Below, piece after piece: positions 1 through 8,720 of a stretch of DNA of 64,000 nucleotides. Origin of the DNA: Sphingomonas sp. CFBP 8760 (GTDB lineage Bacteria > Pseudomonadota > Alphaproteobacteria > Sphingomonadales > Sphingomonadaceae); NCBI RefSeq assembly GCF_014841615.1, contig NZ_JACYUG010000006.1, positions 167,949-231,948 on the forward strand, given 5' to 3'. A program made the translations under genes and the position numbers. Within the stretch, counting starts at the first letter, position 1, and each line of letters begins with the position of its first letter. The notes under the pieces were generated by a model that made no database searches, was not told the origin of the DNA, and was given only the letters and a program-made list of their open reading frames with translations.

Positions 1-701
1 GGGCGGCGGCGGAATTGTTCGCGACGACCGGCGATCCCGCCCTTGCGACCGTGATCGAGGGATCGCCGCTGCTGAAGGAGGGTGGCATCGACCTGAGCTG
101 GGGCGACACCGGCCTTGCCGGGCTGATGACGCTGGCGACGGTGCCCAATCGCCTGCCATCGCCGACGGTCGCCGCGATCCGCCACCGGATCGAGACACTG
201 GCCAACCGGGTTCTCGCGGAACGGAGCCGCAGCGGGTACCGCCTGCCGATGGCCGGCGCGCGTTATGGCTGGGGCTCCAACGCGACGATGCTCAACCGCG
301 CGATGCTGCTGGGCGTGGCCTGGCAGATCGGCCACAAGCCGGCATGGCGCGACGGCGTGGTCGATGTCGCCGACTATCTGCTCGGCCGCAACGCGCTCGA
401 CCGGTCGTTCGTCAGCGGCTTCGGCACGCGGTCGATGCACGCGCCCCATCACCGGTTCTGGGCGAAGGCGGCGGACGCGCGCTATCCCGCGCCGCCGCCG
501 GGCGTGGTGTCGGGCGGGCCCAATTCCGCCGCGATGACCGACGACGTCGCCGCGCCGATGCGGGGCAAGTGCGTCGGCCAGACCTGCTGGACCGACGACT
601 GGCGCGCCTTCACCATGAACGAGGTCGCGATCAACTGGAACGCCCCCCTGGTCTGGGTCGCCGCGTTCCTCGACGCGACACGCGACCGGGCGACCGACTG
701 A
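1..701 (+). CDS. Glycoside hydrolase family 9 endoglucanase, C-terminal part (5' end outside window)
   Basis: The frame is open from the first bases, so the gene begins upstream of the window and only about 230 C-terminal residues are visible. They carry the GH9 C-terminal signature: YLLGRNALDRSFVSGFGTRS, then MHAPHHR, SGGPNS, and finally TNEV-like 'MNEVAINWNAPLVW', whose Glu is the family's general acid. A Cys pair (KCVGQTCW) lies between. GH9 enzymes are inverting endo-beta-1,4-glucanases acting on cellulose, mixed-linkage glucan or glucomannan. Position next to mannanases suggests it serves the glucan part of glucomannan; that is inference. It converges with the receptor gene downstream. 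Confidence 0.9.
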   Translation, partial: AAAELFATTGDPALATVIEGSPLLKEGGIDLSWGDTGLAGLMTLATVPNRLPSPTVAAIRHRIETLANRVLAERSRSGYRLPMAGARYGWGSNATMLNRAMLLGVAWQIGHKPAWRDGVVDVADYLLGRNALDRSFVSGFGTRSMHAPHHRFWAKAADARYPAPPPGVVSGGPNSAAMTDDVAAPMRGKCVGQTCWTDDWRAFTMNEVAINWNAPLVWVAAFLDATRDRATD

Positions 702-743
702 CAAAAAAAAGGGGGTGGGTAGCCACAACGGCCACCCACCCCC
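701..743 (-). terminator. Rho-independent terminator of the minus-strand TonB receptor gene
   Basis: A 10-bp perfect stem (GGGGGTGGGT at 711-720 against ACCCACCCCC at 734-743), extended inward by a further GCC/GGC, is followed on the minus strand by eight T residues (703-710). This is a textbook intrinsic terminator for transcription leaving the receptor gene. On the plus strand no T-run follows, so it should not stop the GH9 transcript efficiently. Confidence 0.9.
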
Positions 744-763
744 TCAGGGCCGACGTTCGGGGA

Positions 764-3700
764 TCAGAACGTCAGACGGGTCGTGACCGAGAACTGGCGG
801 TCGCTGATGAAGCTGGAACGCGGTGCCGTCTGCCCGTCGCCGGTCAGCAGATAGGCGGTCTTCGTCACGGTGTTCAGCAGGTTCTGCGCCTCGACACCGA
901 TCTTGAAGTTCTTGTTGACCGTGAAGAACATCGACGCGTCCATCTGCCCGGCCGCCAGCGCATAGACCGGCAGGAACGGGAAGCAGCAATCGCGGTTCGT
1001 CAGCAGGAACTTCGAGCGCCAGCTGTACGCGACCCGCGCATAGATGCTCGACTTGTCGTAGAAGGCGGCAAGGTTGAAGTTATACTTGGACAGGCCGGCG
1101 AGCGGCAGGTTGGCATAGAGCGATCCGGTATCCACCGGCGGCGCATTGCTGGCATCGGCATTGCTGGGATTGCCGTTCGGGATTTTGCCCGGATCGACAT
1201 AGGTGAACGTCGCCTGCGTCCCCAGTCCCGACAGGATACCCGGCAGGAAATCATAGGTCTGCTGATAGCTGAGTTCGGCGCCCTTCACGTTCCCCTTGCC
1301 CGGCGCGTTCGCCGGACCGTTGACCAGCACGTCGAACGTCTGGCCATTGTTCGTCACCGACCGGTTGTACCCGTAATTGTCGAGGATGATGTTCGACAAC
1401 TGCTTGTAGAACAGCGCGCCGCTCAGCGTGCCGACCTTGGCGAAATACCATTCCGCGGTCAGGTCGAACTGCTTGGCCTCGACAGGACGCAGGAACGGGT
1501 TGCGGGCGGTCGACTGGAAGCCGAAACTGCCGGTCGAGTTCGGCGTCACGCCGGTGAAGTTACGCAGATCGCCGAAGCTGGGCCGCGAGATCGCCTTCGA
1601 TCCGGCAAAGCGGAACTGCAGTTTCTCGGTCGCCTGCAACTTGATGTTCAACGCCGGCAGCCAGTGATTGAAGCTTTGGCTGGCGACATCCGGGAACGAT
1701 GCGGCATTGGCGAAGGCGAGTGCCGCCGACTGCTGGGCCGGATTCAGGGCGCAGAAGGCGTTGTTGATGTTCGAGGGGTTGGTACAGAACGCCACCGTAT
1801 TGGCGGCGGTGCCGATGATCTGGGCGTTGGTCGGAAGGGTCAGCGCGCCAAAGGACTGGTCCTTGGTACGGACGAACCTGACGCCGATGTTACCCGACAG
1901 CGCCATGCCGCCGCCCAGATCGTCGATCCCGAAATCGGCGCGGGCATAGGCGCTGATCGTGGTTTCCTTGTTCCTGTAATATTCGTTCGACCGGAAGTAA
2001 TCGTCCACCAGCCCGGTGCGATCCTGCAACGGCACGTAACTGCCGCCGCCCGCCGCGGCGGCGGTGCGCAGCAGCGCGGTCAGCGCATCGTGATCGCGCA
2101 GCGTCGCATCCGAGATGTACAGCGTCGAAGGCGGGTTGGTCGACTTGTTGCGGAAGAAGTCGGTGTACGAGAACAGCTCGGTCGACCCCGCCGTTGCGGT
2201 GCCGAGGACCTGCGGCCCGCCATTCGTCCACGTCTCGGACAGCGCGCCCCAGTTGTTGTAGTCGTTGGTACGCACGGTCTGGTCGCGCTTGGCATAGCGG
2301 CCGCCGACCGCGACCTTGCGCAGGAAGCTGTCGTCGCTGACATCGTAGCGCGCATCGCCACGGAACGCGTATTCGTGGCCGTCATTGTCGCTGCGATTGT
2401 TCATCGCATCGTGGAAATAGATCGCGGTCGGGTTGGCGAAATACTCCGCCGCGTCGCGGCCCTGCGGCTGGAACACCACGCGCGGTGTCTTGCCGGTCAC
2501 ATCGAGACCGAAACCGCCATAGCTGGTGGTGCCGACATTGTCGTCGATGCTGTCCGAGAAGGAATCGACATACTGCGCATCGAAATTCAGGTGCAGTCGC
2601 TCGACCGGATCGATCTTGGCGTTGAACGAGAAGTCCTGTGTGACCGAGCGACCCTCGGTATAGCGGTTGGCGAACACGATCGGCCCGCCATTGGGGGCGA
2701 ACTGCGTCAGCACCGTGCCGTTGTTCAACGTCGGCCGGAAGCCGGGGCGATACAGCGAACCGCTCGTGAACACCCCGTTGTCGTCATAGGTCGGGGTGGT
2801 GCCGGGCAGCGGCTTGACCAGCACCGAATCGCCCAGGCCGACACTGGGTTCGATCGTATGCTCGATCCAGTTCTGGCGGGCATCGGTGCGCAGATATTGC
2901 GCGGTCAACAGCACCGTCTTCGCCGCGTTCTCGAACTGGCCGGCGGCCGAGACGCCGATGCGCTCGCGGTTGAACGACTGGGTCCGGTTGCCGCCGCCCA
3001 TCGGCACGTAAACCGATTGGCGACCTGCCGGCACGGGATAGGTATCGAACAGCGTCGTCGCATATTGGGTACCCGCATTCAGTCTGCGGCCTTCGCCCGC
3101 ATCCTGCACGCCATTCCCGTTACGGTCGTCGTTGAAGCGCGGCAGATAGGCGGAGATGAACACCGAGTCCGACCGGCTGCGCAACTGCGAATAGCTGCCG
3201 CTGGCGAGGATACCGAAGCGGCTGCCGCCGTCCGTGTCCCATTGCTGGCTGTACAGGCCCACGACGGAAGGCGCGCCGCGCTTTTCCAGATCGCCATAGT
3301 TCATGCTGCCCGACAGGTAGATCAGCCGCTGCTGCTGATCGAACGGCTTGCGGGTGTTGATGTTGACCGTGCCTGAGATGCCGCCCTCGATCAGGTCGGG
3401 GGTCAGGTTCTTGAACACCTCGACCGAGCCGATCAGTTCGGCCGGCACGTCGTTGAAACCGATCTCGCGTCCGCCCGACGTCGCGAACGTGTCGCGCCCG
3501 TTGAATTCGCCGCGGACATAGCTGAGGCCGCGGATGACGACGCCCGAGCCTTCGACCGAGAAATGCTGCGAGTCGCTGGGCGCGGCGAAGCGGCTGATCG
3601 CGACGCCGGGCACGCGCTGGAGCGCTTCGTTGACCGAGCGGTCGGGCAACGCGCCGATATCCTGCGCGGTGATCGCATCGACGACGGTGTCGGAATTCTT

Positions 3701-4036
3701 CTTGATGTTCTGCGCGGTGGCGAGGCTCTGGCGGACGCCGGTCACGACGATCTCCTCGCGCTCGGTGTCGGGCGGCGTGACCGGGGCGGCCTGCGAGGCA
3801 CCCGAGGTGCCGGTGGTGGCGCCGGCCTGATCGACCGCGGTCGTCGCGGTGCCGGCGGCGACCGATGGCGTACCGGATGTCGTGCCCTGCGATCCCGCGG
3901 CCAGCGGCTTGGTCGGCGTCGCATCGTCCTGCGCCAGCGCCGGCTGCGCCGCACACAACAACGCCAACGCGGATACACCAGCGCCCATGCTGCCGATCAC
4001 CTTGCGATCAGCCCGACGCCCTGCACGCTCCGTCAT
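764..4036 (-). CDS. TonB-dependent outer-membrane receptor (1090 aa), mannan locus
   Basis: This is a large outer-membrane active transporter. The start at 4036 is chosen because AAGGGG lies 7 nt upstream and a signal peptide follows directly (ALALLCAAQPALAQ); the frame could open 22 codons earlier at 4102. After a long Pro/Ala/Thr-rich linker comes a TonB box (EEIVVTGVR, about residues 94-102), a plug domain with TAQDIGALPDRSVNEALQRV and VRG-type motifs, and a long beta-barrel ending in aromatic ...TRLTF, the usual barrel-assembly signal. It belongs to the Xanthomonas/Caulobacter TBDR class. Uptake of manno-oligosaccharides is inferred from neighbours. It is divergent from the halogenase-mannanase operon with a 223-bp shared control region. 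Confidence 0.93.
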   Translation of the reverse strand: MTERAGRRADRKVIGSMGAGVSALALLCAAQPALAQDDATPTKPLAAGSQGTTSGTPSVAAGTATTAVDQAGATTGTSGASQAAPVTPPDTEREEIVVTGVRQSLATAQNIKKNSDTVVDAITAQDIGALPDRSVNEALQRVPGVAISRFAAPSDSQHFSVEGSGVVIRGLSYVRGEFNGRDTFATSGGREIGFNDVPAELIGSVEVFKNLTPDLIEGGISGTVNINTRKPFDQQQRLIYLSGSMNYGDLEKRGAPSVVGLYSQQWDTDGGSRFGILASGSYSQLRSRSDSVFISAYLPRFNDDRNGNGVQDAGEGRRLNAGTQYATTLFDTYPVPAGRQSVYVPMGGGNRTQSFNRERIGVSAAGQFENAAKTVLLTAQYLRTDARQNWIEHTIEPSVGLGDSVLVKPLPGTTPTYDDNGVFTSGSLYRPGFRPTLNNGTVLTQFAPNGGPIVFANRYTEGRSVTQDFSFNAKIDPVERLHLNFDAQYVDSFSDSIDDNVGTTSYGGFGLDVTGKTPRVVFQPQGRDAAEYFANPTAIYFHDAMNNRSDNDGHEYAFRGDARYDVSDDSFLRKVAVGGRYAKRDQTVRTNDYNNWGALSETWTNGGPQVLGTATAGSTELFSYTDFFRNKSTNPPSTLYISDATLRDHDALTALLRTAAAAGGGSYVPLQDRTGLVDDYFRSNEYYRNKETTISAYARADFGIDDLGGGMALSGNIGVRFVRTKDQSFGALTLPTNAQIIGTAANTVAFCTNPSNINNAFCALNPAQQSAALAFANAASFPDVASQSFNHWLPALNIKLQATEKLQFRFAGSKAISRPSFGDLRNFTGVTPNSTGSFGFQSTARNPFLRPVEAKQFDLTAEWYFAKVGTLSGALFYKQLSNIILDNYGYNRSVTNNGQTFDVLVNGPANAPGKGNVKGAELSYQQTYDFLPGILSGLGTQATFTYVDPGKIPNGNPSNADASNAPPVDTGSLYANLPLAGLSKYNFNLAAFYDKSSIYARVAYSWRSKFLLTNRDCCFPFLPVYALAAGQMDASMFFTVNKNFKIGVEAQNLLNTVTKTAYLLTGDGQTAPRSSFISDRQFSVTTRLTF

Positions 4037-4172
4037 ATCTACCCCTTCAGTCCTCATCCCGAGACCGCTTTCCGATTCGAGCCGGAAAGATCTGGTCGGC
4101 ATTCTGGTCAGCAGGCACCATTGCCCGACTATCCAGTGCTGCTACCGCTACCGATAAATCGTCACAAGAGAA

Positions 4173-4189
4173 ATATCGAAACTTGATAT
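4173..4189. promoter_or_regulatory. Candidate operator in the divergent receptor/halogenase control region
   Basis: A 17-bp imperfect palindrome, ATATCGAAACTTGATAT, with perfect 5-bp arms lies in the only AT-rich part of the 223-bp region between the divergent receptor and halogenase operons. Its size suits a dimeric repressor. No regulator can be assigned from sequence; the ROK regulator at 25310 is the local candidate. Confidence 0.35.
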
Positions 4190-4259
4190 AAGTATTCCGC
4201 AATCGTGGTTTTTAAGACATACGGACGATGCGGGGCACGGCCCGCGAAGGGGAGAGGCA

Positions 4260-5771
4260 TTGCCGGAACGGGATCGGGATCGGGTCAGGGTCGTGATCCT
4301 CGGGGGCGGCACCGCGGGATGGATGACCGCCGCCGGGCTTGCCAGCCTGGCCCCCGGCGCCGCCAGCGTTCATCTGGTCGAGTCGGCGGATATCGGGATC
4401 GTCGGGGTCGGCGAAGCGACCCTTCCCCATCTTCGCGCCTTCATCACCCGGCTGGGCATCGACGAACGCGCGTTCATGGCCGCGACCCATGCGACGTTCA
4501 AGCTCGGGATAGAATTCCGCGACTTCGGCCGGGTCGGCGATTCCTATATCCATCCCTTCGGCACCTATGGCCGGTCGCTCGGCGATATCGGCTTCCATCA
4601 TCTCTGGCTGCGGCGGCATCAGGCAGGGGCGGCGGCGCCGATTGGCGACTATTCCGTCGGCGTGGTCGCGGCGCAGGAACGGCGGTTCGCGCACCCCGGT
4701 CCGGACCCGGACGATCTCGCCACCGGCTACGGCTATGCGTACCAGTTCGATGCCACGCGCTTCGCCCCTTTCCTGCGCGCCCATGCCGAGGCGCGGGGCG
4801 CGACGCGGACCCAGGGACGCGTCGACGGCGTCGAGCGCGATCCCGCCAGCGGCGATGTGCGCGCTATCGTGATGGCCGATGGCGAACGGATCGAAGGCGA
4901 TCTGTTCATCGACTGTTCCGGCTTCCGCGCACTGTTGATCGGCGATGCGATGGACGAGGCGTGGGAGGACTGGTCGCACTGGCTGCCCTGCGACCGGGCG
5001 GTCGCGGCACCCTGCGCCTCGCCCCCCGGCCCGATCGAACCGTTCACCCGCGCGACCGCGATGGCGGCGGGCTGGCGCTGGCGTATCCCGCTGCGCCACC
5101 GCGTCGGCAACGGCTATGTCTATGCCAGCGACCACCTGTCGGACGGGGCGGCGACGGATGCGCTGGTCGAGGCCCTGGAGGGCCCGCCGCTCGCCGAACC
5201 ACGCCTGCTCCGCTTCCGCGCGGGGCGGCGGCGGCGCAGCTGGGTGGGCAACGTGCTGGCGATCGGGCTGGCATCCGGTTTTCTCGAACCGCTGGAATCG
5301 ACCAGCATCTATCTGGTGCAGATGGCGATCACGCAGCTGATCGAACATTTCCCGGACCGCACCGTCACCGCCGCCGACCGCGATGGGTTCAATGCGCTGG
5401 TCGATGCGGAATATGATCGCATCCGCGACTTCCTGATCCTGCACTACCACGCCACGACGCGCGACGACTCCCCGTTCTGGGACCATGTGCGGACCATGGC
5501 GATTCCCGACAGCCTGGCGGAGAAGATGGCGTTGTGGCGTCGTACCGGCCACGTCTCCCGCTATGCGCATGGGTTGTTCCTGGAGCCGAGCTGGATCGCG
5601 GTCTATCTGGGTCAGGGCATCGTGCCCGCGGGGTGGGACCCGCGCGCCGACCTGCCCGATGCCGCGGCGCTCGACCGGGCACTGGCGGCGTTGCGACGGG
5701 GCATCGCCGATGCGGTCGGCGGATTGCCCGATCACGGCACCTATCTGGCCGGCATGGGCGTGGCGGCATGA
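4260..5771 (+). CDS. Flavin-dependent tryptophan-halogenase-like protein (first of three in tandem)
   Basis: This 503-aa flavoprotein is of the tryptophan halogenase family. These enzymes use FADH2, O2 and halide to make hypohalous acid, which is passed to a lysine for electrophilic halogenation. All family marks are present: dinucleotide fold GGGTAGWM (residues 15-22), a Lys in TFKLGIEF (K81, corresponding to PrnA K79), WRWRIP (272-277), and FLEPLESTS with E346 matching the PrnA catalytic Glu. The start is TTG at 4260, supported by AAGGGGAG just upstream. The native substrate is unknown; relatives near TonB receptors have been shown to brominate indoles in vitro. The stop overlaps the next start (ATGA). 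Confidence 0.88.
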   Translation: MPERDRDRVRVVILGGGTAGWMTAAGLASLAPGAASVHLVESADIGIVGVGEATLPHLRAFITRLGIDERAFMAATHATFKLGIEFRDFGRVGDSYIHPFGTYGRSLGDIGFHHLWLRRHQAGAAAPIGDYSVGVVAAQERRFAHPGPDPDDLATGYGYAYQFDATRFAPFLRAHAEARGATRTQGRVDGVERDPASGDVRAIVMADGERIEGDLFIDCSGFRALLIGDAMDEAWEDWSHWLPCDRAVAAPCASPPGPIEPFTRATAMAAGWRWRIPLRHRVGNGYVYASDHLSDGAATDALVEALEGPPLAEPRLLRFRAGRRRRSWVGNVLAIGLASGFLEPLESTSIYLVQMAITQLIEHFPDRTVTAADRDGFNALVDAEYDRIRDFLILHYHATTRDDSPFWDHVRTMAIPDSLAEKMALWRRTGHVSRYAHGLFLEPSWIAVYLGQGIVPAGWDPRADLPDAAALDRALAALRRGIADAVGGLPDHGTYLAGMGVAA

Positions 5772-7222
5772 CGGTGACGGGCAATCCGCGCCTCGCACTC
5801 CGCGCCATCGCGGTCATCGGGGATGGCCCGGTCGGGCTGATTGCCGCGATCGCCTTCGCCATGGCCTTGCCGCAGGCCATGGTGACGGTGATCGCCACGC
5901 CGGACGATCCCGCCGCGCTGGCCGATCGGTTGCCCGTCGCCGGCCCGCGCACGCTCGCCTTCCTCGCGACGCTGGGGATCGACGAGCCGGCGCTGGTCGC
6001 GGCCGGTGCCACCCACCGGATCGGCGAACGCTTCGCATGGGGTGACGCCGCCTTCACGCTGGGCACGGGCGAGGGCGTGCCGATCGCCGCCGGTGCCGCG
6101 CTTCACCAGTTGTGGCTGGCGCACGGCGCGACCGGCCGGTTCGAGGAACTGGTGCCGGCGGCGACGCTGGCGGCGGCGGGCCGCTTCGTCCTGCCCGAAC
6201 CGGACCCGCGCTCGCTGCTGTCGCGGATCGATCATGGCCTGCGTATCGACCCGGTGCGCGGGCGCGCGATGCTGGCGGCGCGGGCTGGGGCCGCACGGGT
6301 CGCGATCATGCCGTCCGCCGACCTGCGGGTCGAGCGGGAGGCCGACGTCGTGCGCGCGGTGACCCTTGCCGACGGCACGCGGATCGCCGCCGACCTGTTC
6401 ATCGACGCCAGCGGCCCCGCCGCCTTGCTGGCAGCGGACGATGGCTGGATCGACTGGAGCGCCGCGTTGCCGGTCGATCGCCTGTTGCTGACCACCGCCG
6501 CCGGTGCCCCCTCCCCCACCGATGTCTATGCCGCGGTGCCGGCGGGCTGGACCGCGACCTGGCCGCTGGCCGATCACACCCTGACCGCCTTCGCCTATGC
6601 GGGGGACATTACCGATGATGCGGAGGCCAGCCACCTGTTCGGCACGCCGGCCGATACGATCGCGCTCCATCCCGGTCGCCGGGTGCGGCCGCTGGTCGGG
6701 AACGTGCTGGCGCTGGGCGATGCCGCTGCGACGGTCGGGCCGCTCGGCCTGCCGGGGTTCGCGCTGGCCTGTGCGCATCTGTCGCTGGCGCTGGACCTGA
6801 TGCCCGCATGCGATCCCGATCCATTCCTGATCGCCGAATACAACCGCCGCGCGACGCTGCAGGCGGACCGGCTGTGCGATCATGCCGCCGCCTTCTATCA
6901 CGTCGCGCCGCCGCCGGGTGCGTTCTGGGATGCGGCGCGCGTCCGGGCCGTGCCGCAGGGGCTGGCCGTCCTGATGGCCCAGTTCCGCCAGCGTGGCACC
7001 CTGCCGCCGCTGGAGGAGGAGATGGTGTCGCGCGCCGACTGGACACAGGCGCTGCTCGGCCTCGGCGTGCGCCCGGTGCGCGCCGATCCGATCGCGCTGT
7101 CGGTTCCCGCCGCGACCGCCACCGACGCGCTGGCCCGATTACGCGATGCGATCGCGACGTTGCCGGGGCGGTTGCCGCCCTATCCGGACTATTTGGGGAT
7201 GCTGATGCGAGGACGTGCATGA
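5768..7222 (+). CDS. Degenerate tryptophan-halogenase paralogue, probably not a halogenase
   Basis: This 484-aa protein has the same overall fold and length as its two neighbours (GDGPVG nucleotide loop at 18-23, LFIDASGPAALL, GNVLALGDAAATVGPLGLPG). The catalytic features are gone. No Lys occupies the K79-equivalent segment, WxWxIP is replaced by TATWPL, and the EPLESTS motif with the catalytic Glu is replaced by GPLGLPG. The frame is intact and overlaps both flanking genes by 4 bp (ATGA at each end), so it is kept and co-translated, not decaying. It may be a flavin-binding partner, a reductase-like subunit or an enzyme with another reaction; no function can be assigned. Confidence 0.75.
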   Translation: MTVTGNPRLALRAIAVIGDGPVGLIAAIAFAMALPQAMVTVIATPDDPAALADRLPVAGPRTLAFLATLGIDEPALVAAGATHRIGERFAWGDAAFTLGTGEGVPIAAGAALHQLWLAHGATGRFEELVPAATLAAAGRFVLPEPDPRSLLSRIDHGLRIDPVRGRAMLAARAGAARVAIMPSADLRVEREADVVRAVTLADGTRIAADLFIDASGPAALLAADDGWIDWSAALPVDRLLLTTAAGAPSPTDVYAAVPAGWTATWPLADHTLTAFAYAGDITDDAEASHLFGTPADTIALHPGRRVRPLVGNVLALGDAAATVGPLGLPGFALACAHLSLALDLMPACDPDPFLIAEYNRRATLQADRLCDHAAAFYHVAPPPGAFWDAARVRAVPQGLAVLMAQFRQRGTLPPLEEEMVSRADWTQALLGLGVRPVRADPIALSVPAATATDALARLRDAIATLPGRLPPYPDYLGMLMRGRA

Positions 7223-8694
7223 CCGGGGCGCCCATCCGTCGCGTGGTGATCGTCGGCGGCGGCACCGCCGGCTGGATGGCGGCCGCCGCCGCCGCCCGTT
7301 TCCTCGACGATGGCCAGCGTACCATCACGTTGATCGAATCCGATGCGATCGGCACCGTCGGCGTCGGCGAGGCGACGATTCCGCCGATCCGTGGCTTCAA
7401 CGCCCGGCTGGGCATCGACGAGGCGGATTTCCTGCGCGCGACCGGCGGCACGGTGAAACTGGGGATCGAGTTCGTCGGCTGGCGCGATGGCGGCGACCGG
7501 TATTTCCATCCGTTCGGCACGCATGGGCAGGATATCGAGGGGCTCAATTTCCATCAGCTCTGGCTGAAGCTGCGCCACCGCGACGGCATCGGCCCGATCG
7601 ACGATTATTCGCTGGCGGCGGTCGCGGCCCGGCACCGTCGCTTCGCCCCGCCGCCGGGCGACCCGCGCTCGCCGCTGGCCGGGCTGGATTACGCCTATCA
7701 CTTCGATGCCGGCCTCTATGCCGCCTTCCTGCGCGCCCGCGCCGAGGCACAGGGGGCGCAGCGGATCGAGGGACGCATCCTCGACGTCGACCGGGATGGC
7801 GACACCGGTTTCGTCCGTGCCGTGCGACTGGAAGGCGACCGCCGCGTCGAGGGCGACCTGTTCATCGACTGCTCCGGGTTCCGCAGCCTGTTGCTGGGCG
7901 AGGCGATGGGGATCGGGTTCGAGGACTGGTCGCACTGGCTGCCCTGCGACAGCGCTATCGCGGTGCCGACCGAGCGCAGTCGCCCGCTGCTGCCCTTCAC
8001 CCGTGCCACCGCGCGTCGGGCGGGCTGGCAATGGCGCATCCCGTTGCAGCATCGCACCGGCAACGGCCATGTCTATGCCAGCCGCTTCATCGATCACGAC
8101 GAGGCGGAACGCACCTTGCTCGCCCATCTCGACGCGCCCGCCACCGCCGCCCCCCGCCGCCTGTCGTTCACCGCGGGCCGGCGGGCGCGGATGTGGGCGG
8201 GCAACGTCGTTGCGCTGGGGCTGGCGGGCGGGTTCCTCGAACCGCTGGAATCGACCAGCATCCACCTGATCCAGACGGGTATCTCGAAGCTGTTCGGGCT
8301 GTTCCCCGACAGGCGGTTCACCGCGGTGGAGCGGGATGAATACAACCGGCTGATGGCGAGCCAGTTCGATGCCATCCGCGACTTCATCATCCTGCATTAC
8401 CATGCGACCGCGCGCGACGATTCCCCGTTCTGGCGGCATGTCCGCACCATGGCGATCCCCGACACGCTGGCGCGCAAACTGGCGCTGTTCCGTGAAAAGG
8501 GCCGCATCTTCCGCTACGACGACGAACTGTTCTCGATCCCCAGTTGGGTCGCGGTGATGCTGGGTCAGGGGATCGATCCCGATGGCTACGACCCCGTCGT
8601 CGACGCGCTCGATGCCGACCGGGTCGCCGATGCGCTGCGCCGGATGCGCGCCGGCCATGCCGACATCGCCCGGCAACTGCCCGCGGTCGAATGA
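7219..8694 (+). CDS. Flavin-dependent tryptophan-halogenase-like protein (third in tandem)
   Basis: This 491-aa protein is a full-motif halogenase homologue: GGGTAGWM (13-20), K80 in TVKLGIEF, WQWRIP (269-274), and FLEPLESTS with the catalytic Glu at 343. It closely resembles the 4260 gene, including the shared EDWSHWLPCD and LHYHATARDDSPFW blocks, so the two look like a tandem duplication with the degenerate copy between. ATG overlaps the previous stop by 4 bp. The next gene, a mannanase, begins 26 bp downstream, so a common transcript is expected. The substrate is unknown. Confidence 0.88.
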   Translation: MTGAPIRRVVIVGGGTAGWMAAAAAARFLDDGQRTITLIESDAIGTVGVGEATIPPIRGFNARLGIDEADFLRATGGTVKLGIEFVGWRDGGDRYFHPFGTHGQDIEGLNFHQLWLKLRHRDGIGPIDDYSLAAVAARHRRFAPPPGDPRSPLAGLDYAYHFDAGLYAAFLRARAEAQGAQRIEGRILDVDRDGDTGFVRAVRLEGDRRVEGDLFIDCSGFRSLLLGEAMGIGFEDWSHWLPCDSAIAVPTERSRPLLPFTRATARRAGWQWRIPLQHRTGNGHVYASRFIDHDEAERTLLAHLDAPATAAPRRLSFTAGRRARMWAGNVVALGLAGGFLEPLESTSIHLIQTGISKLFGLFPDRRFTAVERDEYNRLMASQFDAIRDFIILHYHATARDDSPFWRHVRTMAIPDTLARKLALFREKGRIFRYDDELFSIPSWVAVMLGQGIDPDGYDPVVDALDADRVADALRRMRAGHADIARQLPAVE

Positions 8695-8720
8695 CCGCCC
8701 CTTCTTCAGGACAAAGGAAC

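Noticed and set aside
344..3376. Long open frame (about 1010 codons) on the plus strand opposite the first TonB receptor
   Set aside because: It is a GC-driven shadow: composition is Arg/Gly/Val-rich with no domain, and the opposite strand encodes an unmistakable receptor with signal peptide and terminator.
5768..7222. Reading the degenerate halogenase as a pseudogene
   Set aside because: The frame is intact at normal length with ATGA overlaps on both sides, which is not how decaying genes look.
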